A stretch of 64,000 nucleotides of DNA from an uncultured Pirellula sp. (GCA_903858115.1 CAIOHR010000235.1:25153-89152); one strand, 5' to 3'. Shown: positions 8,625 through 18,293, counted from the stretch's first letter. Notes: generated from the letters alone by a model not told the origin. A program made the numbers and translations.

Positions 8625-10367
8625 ATGCGTTGGTCATTTCCGCTGGTGAAGTTTGGTTTGATCGGTATCGCCAGCTTCGTTTCATTCAGCTCCCTATTGG
8701 AGGCTGTAGGAAGTGAAGCGACGCATAAGCAGGCGCGTAGTATTGCACCCGCTGTCGATGGCAGGCCGGTGAAGTTAGAGACTTTCTGCGTGGGACCTGA
8801 CAACAATTTGTGGATGGCATGTGCAGGGTCGGCTAACTACCCTGGCGCGATCATGATCTACACGGGCGAAGGGACACTTGTAAAGTCGATTCCTCTTTCG
8901 TTTCTACCTCAAGCGATTAATTTCTCGCCCGAGGGTAGTTTGTTTGTTGCTGGTTCAGGGAAGATCGCTAGGCTGTCTGAGGAAGGCAAGGTCGAGATCG
9001 AGATCGATGCTCCAAACATTGGTGACAAAGACGAACTTGTTCGATCGATGAAGGAACAAGCCGAGAATCGGCGCAAGCAGATGGAAGCCGCGATGGCTTC
9101 ACAGACCAAGAAGCTTCAGGAGCAAATTGAGAAGTTCCAGGAAGTTCCAGACGACGAGACAGAAACAGCCAAAGCACGTCGTGAACGTCGCCTCAAACTA
9201 TTGAAGGTAACGATCGAGCAATTCAAGGAAAACGCGGAGCAAACCGAAGCTAGTATGGTGGTTGACGATTCGATTCTCTCGCGTCTTGCATCGAGCACAG
9301 GCATTACTGCCACAGACGACGACGTTTTTGTTGCTTGCCCAAAGACTCAGGGCTATGGATATGGTATTTGGCGGATGAGTCACGAATTGAAGGAACCAAA
9401 GTTGGTTGTTTCGGATGTTAGCGGTTGCTGCGGTCAATTGGATATCCAAACCGATGGAGAGCATCTTATCATTGCAGAGAACACGAAATTCGAAGTAGGC
9501 TACTACGATCGAGATGGCAAGCGTCTGCATGGATGGGGTAAGAGAGTCGGAAAAGACGAGGATGGTTGGGGCTCCTGCTGCAATCCAATGAATGTTCGTT
9601 GTTGTGCAAACGGAGAAGTCCTGACTGCCGAGTCTAGTATTGGAAATATCAAGCGATACAGTCCTACGGGAGAATACTTGGGGCTCGTTGGCAAGGCAAA
9701 AGTTGCTGGTGGATGCAAGCATGTAGCCATCGGCTTTGATTCCGACCGCGATTGGCACTACATGATGAACGAAGATCGTTCTCACGTTGCGGTCTTGGTT
9801 CCAAAGGACCAAGCTCCAGCGGAAACGGAAGACGAACGGATATCTCGAGAAGCAATGTCCTCCATGGGCAAGTTTTTGTTTGGTACTTGGGAGATTCAAA
9901 GTACCAAATCGGAAACCAAGCTGATGGAAGGGATGGAGTCCATGTCCGCATATATCTTGAATGGCTTCGGACATATGGAGTTTTCTCCCGATGGACATCT
10001 CGTCAAAGGTGCCAAGAGAGTAGCCACAAAGGGAGTGAAGGAAACAGAGGCTCCAGCCTCCAAGAGTTTGTTTGGAGCTTTGCTATCCGCAGTTACAGGG
10101 AGCTCCGAGCAAGCAGAACAAATGCTGATCGGCGGCCAATCCAAATGGCAAGCGATTCAGGCCAAGGGTGGAAAATTTGATATCATAACTTCAGACGACA
10201 ATGTCCCCGGCTTCGGTGCTTCGGTGGAGTTTACAGGGAATGACGAAGCGAAGTTCTCGTTCTTCTATGGCGATCCTACCGCACCGTCCTATGGTACTTT
10301 TGTTTACAAACGAACATCTCTCGAAGCGTGTGGAAAGGATTGTGCTTCTTCGTGCGAGAAGAAGTAG
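8625..10367 (+). CDS. Exported propeller-like protein with inserted coiled coil
   Basis: 580 residues from ATG 8625, where a signal peptide begins (MRWSFPLVKFGLIGIASF). The frame extends to a GTG at 8565 without signal character. Residues about 45-120 look like NHL/6-bladed propeller strands (FCVGPDNNLWMACAG, INFSPEGSLFVAGSGKIARL). A charged coiled coil (about 130-205, rich in E/K/R/Q) interrupts them. The propeller strands resume with several cysteine pairs (SGCCGQL, GSCCNPMNVRCCANG). The C-terminal 150 residues form a separate beta-rich domain ending ACGKDCASSCEKK. No catalytic motif is recognised. It is followed by the TIM-barrel gene after 12 bp, suggesting one transcript. Confidence 0.75.
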   Translation: MRWSFPLVKFGLIGIASFVSFSSLLEAVGSEATHKQARSIAPAVDGRPVKLETFCVGPDNNLWMACAGSANYPGAIMIYTGEGTLVKSIPLSFLPQAINFSPEGSLFVAGSGKIARLSEEGKVEIEIDAPNIGDKDELVRSMKEQAENRRKQMEAAMASQTKKLQEQIEKFQEVPDDETETAKARRERRLKLLKVTIEQFKENAEQTEASMVVDDSILSRLASSTGITATDDDVFVACPKTQGYGYGIWRMSHELKEPKLVVSDVSGCCGQLDIQTDGEHLIIAENTKFEVGYYDRDGKRLHGWGKRVGKDEDGWGSCCNPMNVRCCANGEVLTAESSIGNIKRYSPTGEYLGLVGKAKVAGGCKHVAIGFDSDRDWHYMMNEDRSHVAVLVPKDQAPAETEDERISREAMSSMGKFLFGTWEIQSTKSETKLMEGMESMSAYILNGFGHMEFSPDGHLVKGAKRVATKGVKETEAPASKSLFGALLSAVTGSSEQAEQMLIGGQSKWQAIQAKGGKFDIITSDDNVPGFGASVEFTGNDEAKFSFFYGDPTAPSYGTFVYKRTSLEACGKDCASSCEKK

Positions 10368-10379
10368 ATTGAACTGAGT

Positions 10380-11198
10380 ATGAAGTTTGCGATATGCAAT
10401 GAGACGTTCGGCGATTGGCCTATCGAACGTGGATTCGAACAGGCGATAGCGGCGGGTTACACTGGGTTGGAAGTAGCCCCCTTTACCTTGGGGCTATACG
10501 CCAATCAGATATCAGCGGAAAGTCGCAAACACTATCGACGCACTGCCGAGTCGTTTGGTTTAGAGATCATTGGCCTCCATTGGTTGTTAGCGAAGACTAA
10601 CGGCTTTCATCTGACAACCGATGACCCAGAAATTCGTTCGCTCACCGCAGCGTACTTCAAAGAGCTTGTCGAATTGTGCGCAGACTTAGGTGGGAAGGTA
10701 ATGGTCCTCGGGTCACCGCTTCAACGAAACTTTCCCCCAGAGATGGGCCATGAAAGAGCCGCCGCCAATGCTGCCCAAGTTCTGACGGAGGTAGTACCCA
10801 CGTTAGAAAAACATGGCATCCGTATCGCGGTGGAACCCCTCGGTCCACAGGAAGGAAACTTCTTGAACTTTGCTAGCCAGGCAAGAGACTTGATCGATGC
10901 GATCGGGAGCGATTCGATTCGATTGCATCTCGATGTCAAGGCAATGAGCAGTGAAGGAACACCGATCGACCAGATCATCCGAGACAATGCGGACTGGATG
11001 ATTCATTTCCATGCCAACGATCCAAACCGGTTGGGGCCAGGCATGGGAGATGTCGATCAGAGGCCTATCTTCAAGGCTCTTCGAGATATCGACTATAAGG
11101 GATGGGTCAGTGTCGAAGTGTTCGACTACTCACCGGGTGTGGAAACGATTTTATCCACGAGCATGCAGAACATGAAACACGCGATCCTGTCGGCTTAA
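10380..11198 (+). CDS. Sugar phosphate isomerase/epimerase family protein (TIM barrel)
   Basis: 272 residues of the xylose-isomerase-like TIM-barrel fold (AP endonuclease 2 superfamily), which includes hydroxypyruvate isomerases, tagatose/psicose epimerases and IolE/IolI. Likely metal ligands: E in AVEPLGP, D in LHLDVKAM, H in MIHFHAND, and E in VSVEVFDY, all at strand ends as expected. No signal peptide, so cytoplasmic. Close spacing (12 bp) after the exported propeller gene suggests an operon. Its stop codon overlaps that of the converging S41 protease gene (TAA at 11196-11198 against the minus-strand TAA at 11195-11197). The exact substrate is unknown. Confidence 0.88.
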   Translation: MKFAICNETFGDWPIERGFEQAIAAGYTGLEVAPFTLGLYANQISAESRKHYRRTAESFGLEIIGLHWLLAKTNGFHLTTDDPEIRSLTAAYFKELVELCADLGGKVMVLGSPLQRNFPPEMGHERAAANAAQVLTEVVPTLEKHGIRIAVEPLGPQEGNFLNFASQARDLIDAIGSDSIRLHLDVKAMSSEGTPIDQIIRDNADWMIHFHANDPNRLGPGMGDVDQRPIFKALRDIDYKGWVSVEVFDYSPGVETILSTSMQNMKHAILSA

Positions 11199-12886
11199 CG
11201 AGCCATCATGATTTTCTTGCGAGCCATCTCGATGCCCCGCTCTTTGGTCACATCAACCTTGCTTTGAGTTGCGACAGGCAATCCATTTTCCAGCGATGGC
11301 CTTAGAGCGATTCTATCGATCGCCATTTTATCCAAGGTTGGAGCAACCGGCGGGCTGGATTCGATTTGAACCGGAACATTGGGATGGATGCCGTTCGCAC
11401 TGATCGGAGTTCCGTTTGGCGAGTAGAATTTGGAAACGGTTAGCCTTAAGCCGCCGTTGCCTCGTTCATTGTGGAAAACTCCTTGAACGCTTCCTTTACC
11501 GTACGATGTTTGTCCAACGATGGTAGCGCGAGAGTGATCGTGCATCGCACCTGCGAAAATCTCACTGGCACTCGCACTATCCTCATCGATCAGGACAACC
11601 AATGGTATGTCCCAAGTCCCTTGCGTCTTGGCAGTGAAGTTGTGATTCTCCAGGCCGTTCCTACCTTGCGTAGAAACAATGGTGCCATCATGCAAGAACT
11701 GATCGGCTAAATCGACTGCAGCATCCAATAGACCACCTGGATTCTTACGCAGATCGATGATCAAGGACTTCATCCCTTTTCCACTCAAGTCGTACAAAGC
11801 CTTTGACACTTCCGACGGAGTTGTTTTCTGAAAATTAGTGATTTTGACGTAGCCAATACCTGGCTCCGCGATCTCTGCAGCCGAAACGCTTGGCACATCC
11901 ACTCGTTTTCGTTCCACCCGAACGTCGATGACTCGATCACCGATCCCTTGAAGTTGCAACCGAACTTGCGATCCTTCGGGACCACGCAACATATCAGCCG
12001 CCCTCTTCGCACCAATTTCGCTCACCGAGAGCCCATCGACGCTCAGAATATGTTGGTTGGGAACAAGACCTGCGAAGTAGGCTGGACCGTTGCGGAACAC
12101 ATCGACAATTCGCAGATCAGAACCCTCAGCCCATAGTTCGACGCCCAAGCCAATCAAGTTTCCTTCGATTTGAGACATCACTTCTCGATACTCTCCCGGC
12201 GTCAAGAGAGCACTGTAAGGATCGAGTAGCCCAACGGAGCCCGCGATGTACTCATAGATGACTGCAGTAATCGAAATCCCCAACTGGTCGCTCGCTTGTT
12301 TAGCAATATACGATGCCGATGCCTTAAGATCTTCTGCATTTGTCACACGTTTGCCAAAAACGGACTTGTGGATGTTCTTTCGAAAAGCCTCGACAGTTTC
12401 ACGATCCGCATTACGAAGGTGTTTGTTCAAGAAATCTGGTTCTGTCAGTGCTACTTCTAAAAAGGCTGTTCCATGGAGTGCCAGTTTGTAATAATCGATT
12501 CTCTCCACATAGTAAACTTCTAGCTTTGCAATGACTTCGCTGAAGACTTGTAGAGCATCGGTTGGTGTGGAAGTGTCGATGGTCTGAAGATAGGATCGAT
12601 CCGAATACCGTCGCGTGACATCATGGTGAACTCGGCATACTTGCAGCCGTTCTGCAACGGTTCGAAGAGTATTGTTCTTCTTCACATGCTTTTCGTATAG
12701 CAGGATCGCTTCGTGCCATCGGCGTTCTTGTTCTAGCTTGCGACCGTGGTCAAGAATATCAGCTTCATTGGATGACGGCAGAGTGGGTGCAACCGGAAAA
12801 TCCGCTACTATCTTTGTAGGTGCAATGCAAAACGCCACCCACAGACCGGTTACACAGAGAGTGATTCTCAATAGCGAAAATGGCAT
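11195..12886 (-). CDS. S41 family C-terminal processing protease with PDZ domain
   Basis: 563 residues from ATG 12886, where a signal sequence begins (MPFSLLRITLCVTGLWVAF); the frame extends to 12961 without signal features. Order: helical N-terminal region, PDZ domain around NLIGLGVELWAEGSDLRIVDV and GPAYFAGLVPNQHILSVDG, then the S41 core with LRKNPGGLLDAAVDLAD, DEDSASASEIFAGAMHDH containing the nucleophile serine, and SYGKGSVQGVF with the catalytic lysine. It would cleave C-terminal tails of envelope or misfolded proteins in the periplasm, as CtpA/Prc do. It stands alone on this strand. Its stop overlaps that of the converging TIM-barrel gene. Confidence 0.93.
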   Translation of the reverse strand: MPFSLLRITLCVTGLWVAFCIAPTKIVADFPVAPTLPSSNEADILDHGRKLEQERRWHEAILLYEKHVKKNNTLRTVAERLQVCRVHHDVTRRYSDRSYLQTIDTSTPTDALQVFSEVIAKLEVYYVERIDYYKLALHGTAFLEVALTEPDFLNKHLRNADRETVEAFRKNIHKSVFGKRVTNAEDLKASASYIAKQASDQLGISITAVIYEYIAGSVGLLDPYSALLTPGEYREVMSQIEGNLIGLGVELWAEGSDLRIVDVFRNGPAYFAGLVPNQHILSVDGLSVSEIGAKRAADMLRGPEGSQVRLQLQGIGDRVIDVRVERKRVDVPSVSAAEIAEPGIGYVKITNFQKTTPSEVSKALYDLSGKGMKSLIIDLRKNPGGLLDAAVDLADQFLHDGTIVSTQGRNGLENHNFTAKTQGTWDIPLVVLIDEDSASASEIFAGAMHDHSRATIVGQTSYGKGSVQGVFHNERGNGGLRLTVSKFYSPNGTPISANGIHPNVPVQIESSPPVAPTLDKMAIDRIALRPSLENGLPVATQSKVDVTKERGIEMARKKIMMAR

Positions 12887-13373
12887 ACGAGCGCAATCGA
12901 GTAGAGACATGAAGCAACACCACACCGTTAGGAGCATAGGAGTATGCATTCCCGTTTGCACCGGTCAAAAAAACGATCTATAGTTTTGTTGCTACTGTTC
13001 TCGTGACCCGTAAAGTCTTCCAACGAGAATCCCGATGTAACGCGAAATGGGAAAGTAAGGGCACCAGCCTCGGTCCCTCGAGATGCTCCAGACGATTTCG
13101 TCTAGGCAAAATATTCCGAATGCGGAAAGCGTACTTCTTGCACTGGACCAACTTTACGCACTATCGCCTCATCGGGCAAGTGTCGAAATACGCAGGAATG
13201 TCGACAGACCTCTGCTACAATTTTCCTGCGCTTTGATTCCTTTGCTTGGAAGCAATCCTTTGGACGCTTGTTTTTCTATGGTAAGGCGACTTTCCTCAGG
13301 TTACGCTACAGTCTAGTAACAGCTCTGGCTCACCGAAAAACGATACCGGACCGCAGCATAGACACCACCAGCC
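12887..13373. other. 487-bp divergent intergenic region
   Basis: Lies between the S41 protease gene (leftward) and the helical-repeat gene (rightward). A sigma70-like promoter candidate points right at 12956-12984. Two overlapping short frames (13003-13236 and 13083-13316) have no recognisable product or ribosome site. Otherwise I see nothing. Confidence 0.5.
12956..12984 (+). promoter_or_regulatory. Sigma70-like promoter candidate
   Basis: TTGCAC (12956-12961), 17-base spacer, TATAGT (12979-12984): two mismatches to the -35 consensus, one to the -10, ideal spacing. It points toward the gene at 13374, which would give a leader of nearly 400 bases, or it may drive a small unannotated transcript. 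Planctomycete promoters are poorly defined, so this is tentative. Confidence 0.28.
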
Positions 13374-14618
13374 ATGTTTGAGAATGAGGGTAGATTGAAT
13401 AGCAATTTTTTCGATCGATTGACGGAAACGGTCCAACAGTCGGGTCCGGTTGAGGCCGCAAAATTCTTGGTGGATTCCATGCGCAGTCAGCAAAGGTACA
13501 CGGAGCTCTTTGAAGCTCTGAAGATGTACCATCGCATGGAGCTTGGGCTGCCAGCCGTTCAAACAGATCTCGCGGGAGCAAATTCAAAGATCGGTGGTAT
13601 TAGCGAAGCGCTTCAGGATAAGCTTGATAAGCGATTGATCGATTCGTGCCGCGAAGTCGGGACAGCATTGCTTCGCAAAGGGATGCTTCAGGAGGGTTGG
13701 ATGTACATGCGCGCGGTAGGAGATCGCGTCGCTGCCGCCGAAGCGATGAAGGATGTCGCAGTAAATCAAGACAATCTGGATACGGTATTGGGGCTTCTCG
13801 TGCATGAAGCGGTCGATGTAAAACGCGGAACGCAGCTTTCCCTCGAGATGCGGGGTACATGCAATACGATTACGATGCTAGATAGTGTCGTGTCGATGCG
13901 AGGTCGAGACGATCAACAATTGGCAGTCGGTGTGTTGGTAGAACACGTTCACCAAGAGTTGCTAAACAGTCTTCGATCGGATCTAGCAAGACGCGAGAAT
14001 TGGGCTGAAGCGCATCTGGAAAGTAACGAACAGAGCGTGGAAAAACTTCTTGGATCGCGTCCCGGATTGCTGAAGGATGGTACGTATCATCTCGATACAA
14101 CTCACTTGGCCTCCACGGTCCGATTTGCCAGGATTCTTGACGACAAGAAGCAGTTAAGGTTAGCGTTGGATTTGGCTCAGTATGGGCGTCAATTGCATCC
14201 GCAATATCAGTACCCTAGCGAAGAACCGTTTGCAGACCTTTATCCCATGTCGATTGCATGGTTTCGTGCGATCTTAGGAGAGCATGTAGATGCCGCAACC
14301 AAACTATTTCTTCAAAAGGCCGAATCCATCGATCCACAAGAGCATGGGACGATCGCGATTGAGACCTACGCAGATTTGTTAACGAGAGTTGGCAAACCGG
14401 AAGAGGCTATGCGATTCTTAATCAAACGCATGCCCAAAGGAATGCGTCCGTTTGGAATTGCTCCGTCACTCATCGAGCTTGCGGAAGCCTCGGGATGTTA
14501 CGAACTGATGCTGGAGCATGCGAAAGAAAAGCTGGATGATATCGGCTTCGCCGCTGCTTTGTTGCAGCGAGCTTCTGTCCACAACGATATAGGGCACAAA
14601 AAAACGAGCGATTTCTAA
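13374..14618 (+). CDS. Uncharacterised helical-repeat (TPR-like) protein
   Basis: 414 residues with no signal peptide or membrane span, so probably cytoplasmic. The sequence is mainly amphipathic helix with TPR-like phrases: LFEALKMYHRMELGLP, GTALLRKGMLQEGWMYMRAVGDRVAAAEA, IETYADLLTRVGKPEEAMRFLI. It ends with a short polar tail (GHKKTSDF). No catalytic motif is visible. Start ATG 13374 is the first of the frame and the N-terminus reads naturally from it. The next gene (ZIP transporter) starts 97 bp downstream on the same strand. It looks like a conserved planctomycete protein of unknown function; that is an impression, not a search result. Confidence 0.7.
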   Translation: MFENEGRLNSNFFDRLTETVQQSGPVEAAKFLVDSMRSQQRYTELFEALKMYHRMELGLPAVQTDLAGANSKIGGISEALQDKLDKRLIDSCREVGTALLRKGMLQEGWMYMRAVGDRVAAAEAMKDVAVNQDNLDTVLGLLVHEAVDVKRGTQLSLEMRGTCNTITMLDSVVSMRGRDDQQLAVGVLVEHVHQELLNSLRSDLARRENWAEAHLESNEQSVEKLLGSRPGLLKDGTYHLDTTHLASTVRFARILDDKKQLRLALDLAQYGRQLHPQYQYPSEEPFADLYPMSIAWFRAILGEHVDAATKLFLQKAESIDPQEHGTIAIETYADLLTRVGKPEEAMRFLIKRMPKGMRPFGIAPSLIELAEASGCYELMLEHAKEKLDDIGFAAALLQRASVHNDIGHKKTSDF

Positions 14619-14715
14619 GAGAGTCACTCTTCGTTGGTATGTGCGCCAGGATTTGACGAGCTTAGGATGATTGTTTTCTATCGTCTGAACGTCCTCTAGA
14701 AAGCTGCCTCTCCCG

Positions 14716-15669
14716 ATGTCTCCGACAGTTTTATTGATCGGCTACTGCATCTTGATCGTCGCTGCTTCGTTAGCGGGTGGGAAACTTTCGTCGCTACTAC
14801 GAATGACACACCTGCGAACGCAGTTGTTGATGAGCGGTGTCGGAGGACTGATGCTGGGTATTGCATTGTTGCATTTACTGCCACACGCTGGCGAGGTTTT
14901 GCAGTCCCATTCGCAAGCGGGTGTCGGGACCCTGATTGGGTTGACCGTTATGTTTCTGCTCATCCGATTGTTTCATACCCACGATCACAGTGTTCCTGTG
15001 ATTGAAAACGAATCGGGGGCAGAATCGGCGAGCGATCATGAGCATTGTGAACATGTCGACTCACACCAACATGGACACACGCATCACGGACACTCGCATC
15101 ATGCGCATGCCGACGCAAAGGGGATCAGCTGGGCTGGTCTCTTCTTTGGATTGCTATTGCATACATTGGTGGATGGAGTCGCGTTGGCCAGTAGCGTGAT
15201 GGCAGATGCATCGCATGGTGCATGGTTAGGTTTAGCCGGGTTAGGGACTTTTTTGGCAGTGCTATTGCATAAACCGCTCGATGCCTTTGCCATCACCTCG
15301 GTGATGAAGAAACAGAACTGGCCACAGTCAGCGCAGAACGGAGTCAACTTCGCCTTCTCACTCGCTTGTCCTGCTGGAGCGTTGGCCTTTTATTTTGGTG
15401 CGACAACTTTCGCGCCCGGTTCGAGTGCTTTAGGCTGGGGATTGGCGATCTCCGCTGGTTTCTTTATCGGTATCGCATTGGCTGACTTGCTACCTGAAGT
15501 CGCCTTTCATGATCACGATCGAGGTAAACTAACCACAGTATTTTTGCTGGGTATTGCTATCGCTGTGGGCATCGAAAATCTACCCGGACATAGTCACAAC
15601 CATGAAGAAAGTTCAGGCTTAGAATCGGAGAAGCATGATCATGATCATTCGCATGGGCACGCTCATTAA
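14716..15669 (+). CDS. ZIP family metal transporter
   Basis: 317 residues with about eight membrane segments; imports zinc or another divalent metal into the cytoplasm. The second helix carries LLHLLPHAGEVL. The long cytoplasmic loop after helix 3 is histidine-rich (from about residue 105: EHCEHVDSHQHGHTHHGHSH), as in many ZIPs, and the C-terminal tail is again His-rich (HDHDHSHGHAH). The two metal-site helices read LLHTLVDGVALAS and LLHKPLDAFAITS. The first matches the family HNxxEGxA in position, and the second has HKPLD in place of HExPE, a variant whose effect on metal choice is unclear. The prepilin peptidase follows after 18 bp, so the two may share a transcript. Confidence 0.9.
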   Translation: MSPTVLLIGYCILIVAASLAGGKLSSLLRMTHLRTQLLMSGVGGLMLGIALLHLLPHAGEVLQSHSQAGVGTLIGLTVMFLLIRLFHTHDHSVPVIENESGAESASDHEHCEHVDSHQHGHTHHGHSHHAHADAKGISWAGLFFGLLLHTLVDGVALASSVMADASHGAWLGLAGLGTFLAVLLHKPLDAFAITSVMKKQNWPQSAQNGVNFAFSLACPAGALAFYFGATTFAPGSSALGWGLAISAGFFIGIALADLLPEVAFHDHDRGKLTTVFLLGIAIAVGIENLPGHSHNHEESSGLESEKHDHDHSHGHAH

Positions 15670-15687
15670 GTTCCAGGGGTGCGGAGC

Positions 15688-16890
15688 ATGAGAGCGCCGG
15701 ACGCTAAAGCATGGGTACGAATCGCGTTAGCTTTGTTTGCCTTTGCATTTATCAGCTATATGATTTTGCTTCCGGCGGCTGATGCTATCTTCGATGCTTA
15801 TCGCGAAAAGCCAAAGAAGATATCTCAAGTGCAGACCGATATGACGTATGCAGAGCAAGTTCGCTTGCGGACGATCGAAGGGATGACTGCTTTCTTGTTT
15901 TTTGGATTAGGAGCTGCCGTCGGTAGCTTTCTAAACGTTGTCGTCTATCGTATGCCTCTCGGGATTTCATTAGTCTTTCAACGATCGCGATGCCCGGGCT
16001 GCGGGACGCAGATTGCAGGTCGTGACAATATGCCAATTCTCGGTTGGCTGATGCTCGGAGGGCGTTGCCGAGCGTGTCAAACAGCAATCTCCTTGCGTTA
16101 CCCTACGATTGAAATGATCGTGGGTACATTCTTTCTTTTGTTTTACTTTGTCGAGCTCGTTTCAGGCGGTATCAATCTACCGAACCGAGTTCCCAACATG
16201 TATGCCGGAGTCGTCTGGATCGTCTTCTATACGAAGTGGGACCTGATAACTATTTATCTCTTCCATTGTGTAATGCTTTGCTTGCTGCTCGCGCTGGCTC
16301 TCGTGGATTTCGATCGGAAACGATTGCCGATCAAAGCCATTGTGCAATTCCTATTGCTGCTTGCTATACCAGCGATCTTTTTCCATCACTTGCTATTGGT
16401 TAAGATTCCACAGACGATCTTCGGCGTTACTATACCCGTTTGGTCGCAAGGGTTGGTGACGGTGGCGGCAGGAGCGAGTCTTGGGCTGCTAGCAGCACAA
16501 GCGGTTTCGTATGTCTGCCGTCGTTGGACCGCATTGGACAAATCTGACGAATACCACTTCGCTGCTGGACTCGTTTTGGTGGGTGTTGCCTTAGGTTGGC
16601 AAGCGGTATTGACGACACTACTCTTTGCTTGTGTTTTGAAATTGGTTTGGTCGCTCCTTCCTATCCGCGCGCAACGTAAAGAACCATTGGCAACCGAAAA
16701 CATGACGATTCCAAACGAAGAGATGAGCGAGGCGATCGAATCGCAAGATGGCCGCCAAGAGCAGTCAGCGATACAGCGGTCAGCGATTCTGAGCAAACCC
16801 GTCAATCTCTCGCTCTCAATGTTCCTATTCGTTGCGGTCCTGATCCATCATTTGGGGTGGCGATGGATCTACGGTTGGCTTCCATTTTAA
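15688..16890 (+). CDS. Divergent prepilin peptidase (A24 family)
   Basis: About 400 residues, eight or so membrane spans. The N-terminal cytoplasmic domain is canonical: GAAVGSFLNVVVYRMP, then a zinc-binding pair of CxxC motifs (CPGC ... CRAC) and RYPTIEMIVG. These enzymes cleave and N-methylate type IV prepilins and pseudopilins, such as the DUF1559 protein encoded nearby (18294-19238). The first catalytic aspartate appears in VDFDRKRLP (about 16306). The second, normally in a GxGD motif, would fall in DKSDEYHFAAGL (about 16546), so the glycines are lost though an Asp is present. A long polar C-terminal insert precedes the last helix. ATG 15688 is used; GTG 15679 is also possible. Confidence 0.85.
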   Translation: MRAPDAKAWVRIALALFAFAFISYMILLPAADAIFDAYREKPKKISQVQTDMTYAEQVRLRTIEGMTAFLFFGLGAAVGSFLNVVVYRMPLGISLVFQRSRCPGCGTQIAGRDNMPILGWLMLGGRCRACQTAISLRYPTIEMIVGTFFLLFYFVELVSGGINLPNRVPNMYAGVVWIVFYTKWDLITIYLFHCVMLCLLLALALVDFDRKRLPIKAIVQFLLLLAIPAIFFHHLLLVKIPQTIFGVTIPVWSQGLVTVAAGASLGLLAAQAVSYVCRRWTALDKSDEYHFAAGLVLVGVALGWQAVLTTLLFACVLKLVWSLLPIRAQRKEPLATENMTIPNEEMSEAIESQDGRQEQSAIQRSAILSKPVNLSLSMFLFVAVLIHHLGWRWIYGWLPF

Positions 16891-16912
16891 AACACGAGCG
16901 TTGATTAGCGCT

Positions 16913-18253
16913 CTATCGTTTGTCTAGCCGATAGAGCATATCGCCGCGCCGGAAAAGGAAACCACCCGCCTCGATGGGAATGGCTGCGTAGAACGTTGGG
17001 CCGGACATTCGCGAGCGAGGTGATTCATCGCTCGATACCGCGTCGCGATCCCAAGCGCGATTTCCTTTGGACATTTCTTCAAACTCTTTGCCTATTTTGA
17101 TCACGCTCGTTTCCCCTTCTTTGCCAAATAGATAGAGTCGGTCTCCGACAGCAAAGGGGGTGGCCCAACACGCGCCGCAGGCAGGACGTTTGGCAAAGTA
17201 CTCCTCGCCCGTTTTCGAGTCCAAGCAGAATAGAACCCCTTGCGGGTTGAGCCAATAGCTGAAACCATTGTGTTCCACCGGCGAACAGAACGATCCGCGC
17301 GCGTCCTTGGCAATCCACTCCGATGTCAAAACATATTCGCCGTTCTTCCGGCTGATCCTGGCGGATAGATTAGAAATCAAAGCGTTTTCCGAAGGTCCAT
17401 CAGCGGGTCGAATCAATGAACCTACTAAGAAGCGACCATCGCCTAGGTCATATGGAGTTGCAACGCTATTGCCACCCACTTTGGTATAGGAGCAAAGCAG
17501 TTTACCGTTGTGCGGGCTGTAAGCATCGATGCTACCCGCGGAAGAGCATACGACGAGCGGTTCACCGTCGACACGAACCATTCCCGGTGAACTCCAACTG
17601 TTGGAACGTTTACCACGAGCTGCGTTCCACTCGCTGTTCCCAGTCTGCTTGTCGATGCATACGAGGCTCGATTCTCCGGCGTGGTCCAACAAGACAAACA
17701 GACTTTTGGCGGTCTGCGCAGGAGTTGAAGAAAGCCCAAATTTGTTTTCGAACTTCTCCATATCCTTTTGTAGGGACCTTTGCCACTTCAGCGTTCCTGT
17801 GAGGTCGTAAGCTACGAGATCACCGCTCTCAAAAAATACAAAGATCCCATTCTTATCACCGACAGGTGTTGGGGCAGCGCGACTGACCATCGGCGTACTC
17901 TCAACTGGGAAGCTCGAATCGAATTTGCGTTCCCAAAGGAGAGTGCCGAACTGAAGATCGAGGCAAGCAACTTTGCAGCTTTCTTTATTCGGACCGACCA
18001 CCGACGTTACGAATACTTGATTACCTAGAATAAGTGGACAGGATTGACCGTATCCTTCGAGATTTGCTTTCCATGTTACTTTGTCCGGATCCCATTGAAG
18101 AGGATAACGTGAAGCCGCATCTACTTTGGCATCTTCCGGTGCGGTGAAGCTTGGGAATACCCTCAGCTTTTCGGGAATGCTCGATTGAGTCCAGCCTGTA
18201 TTCGGAGCGAGAACCAATACCAACAAGGTAAACGATGGTAGAACTTTCTTCAT
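16913..18253 (-). CDS. Exported PQQ-like beta-propeller protein (BamB-like), second copy
   Basis: 446 residues from ATG 18253, where the signal peptide starts (MKKVLPSFTLLVLVLAPNTG). The frame extends to 18280 without signal features. Propeller repeats: CLDLQFGTLLWERKF, AYDLTGTLKWQRS, CIDKQTGNSEWNAARG, AYSPHNGKLLCSY, CLDSKTGEEYFAKRP, each the last strand of a blade. It has the same fold type as the protein at 1540-2889 but is divergent in sequence and lacks the FRG opening. No catalytic residues are evident. The DUF1559 gene lies 40 bp upstream on the same strand, so this gene may be the distal member of that transcript. Confidence 0.86.
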   Translation of the reverse strand: MKKVLPSFTLLVLVLAPNTGWTQSSIPEKLRVFPSFTAPEDAKVDAASRYPLQWDPDKVTWKANLEGYGQSCPLILGNQVFVTSVVGPNKESCKVACLDLQFGTLLWERKFDSSFPVESTPMVSRAAPTPVGDKNGIFVFFESGDLVAYDLTGTLKWQRSLQKDMEKFENKFGLSSTPAQTAKSLFVLLDHAGESSLVCIDKQTGNSEWNAARGKRSNSWSSPGMVRVDGEPLVVCSSAGSIDAYSPHNGKLLCSYTKVGGNSVATPYDLGDGRFLVGSLIRPADGPSENALISNLSARISRKNGEYVLTSEWIAKDARGSFCSPVEHNGFSYWLNPQGVLFCLDSKTGEEYFAKRPACGACWATPFAVGDRLYLFGKEGETSVIKIGKEFEEMSKGNRAWDRDAVSSDESPRSRMSGPTFYAAIPIEAGGFLFRRGDMLYRLDKR

Positions 18254-18293
18254 GCTGCTATATCTTTCTCTTGCTGGCATGCGATGGATTAGG

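Noticed and set aside
13003..13316. Two overlapping short plus-strand frames upstream of the helical-repeat gene
   Set aside because: No ribosome site, no recognisable motif and they overlap each other.
16895..16912. Terminator between prepilin peptidase and BamB-like genes
   Set aside because: Only a 5-base GAGCG/CGCTC stem and no T-run.
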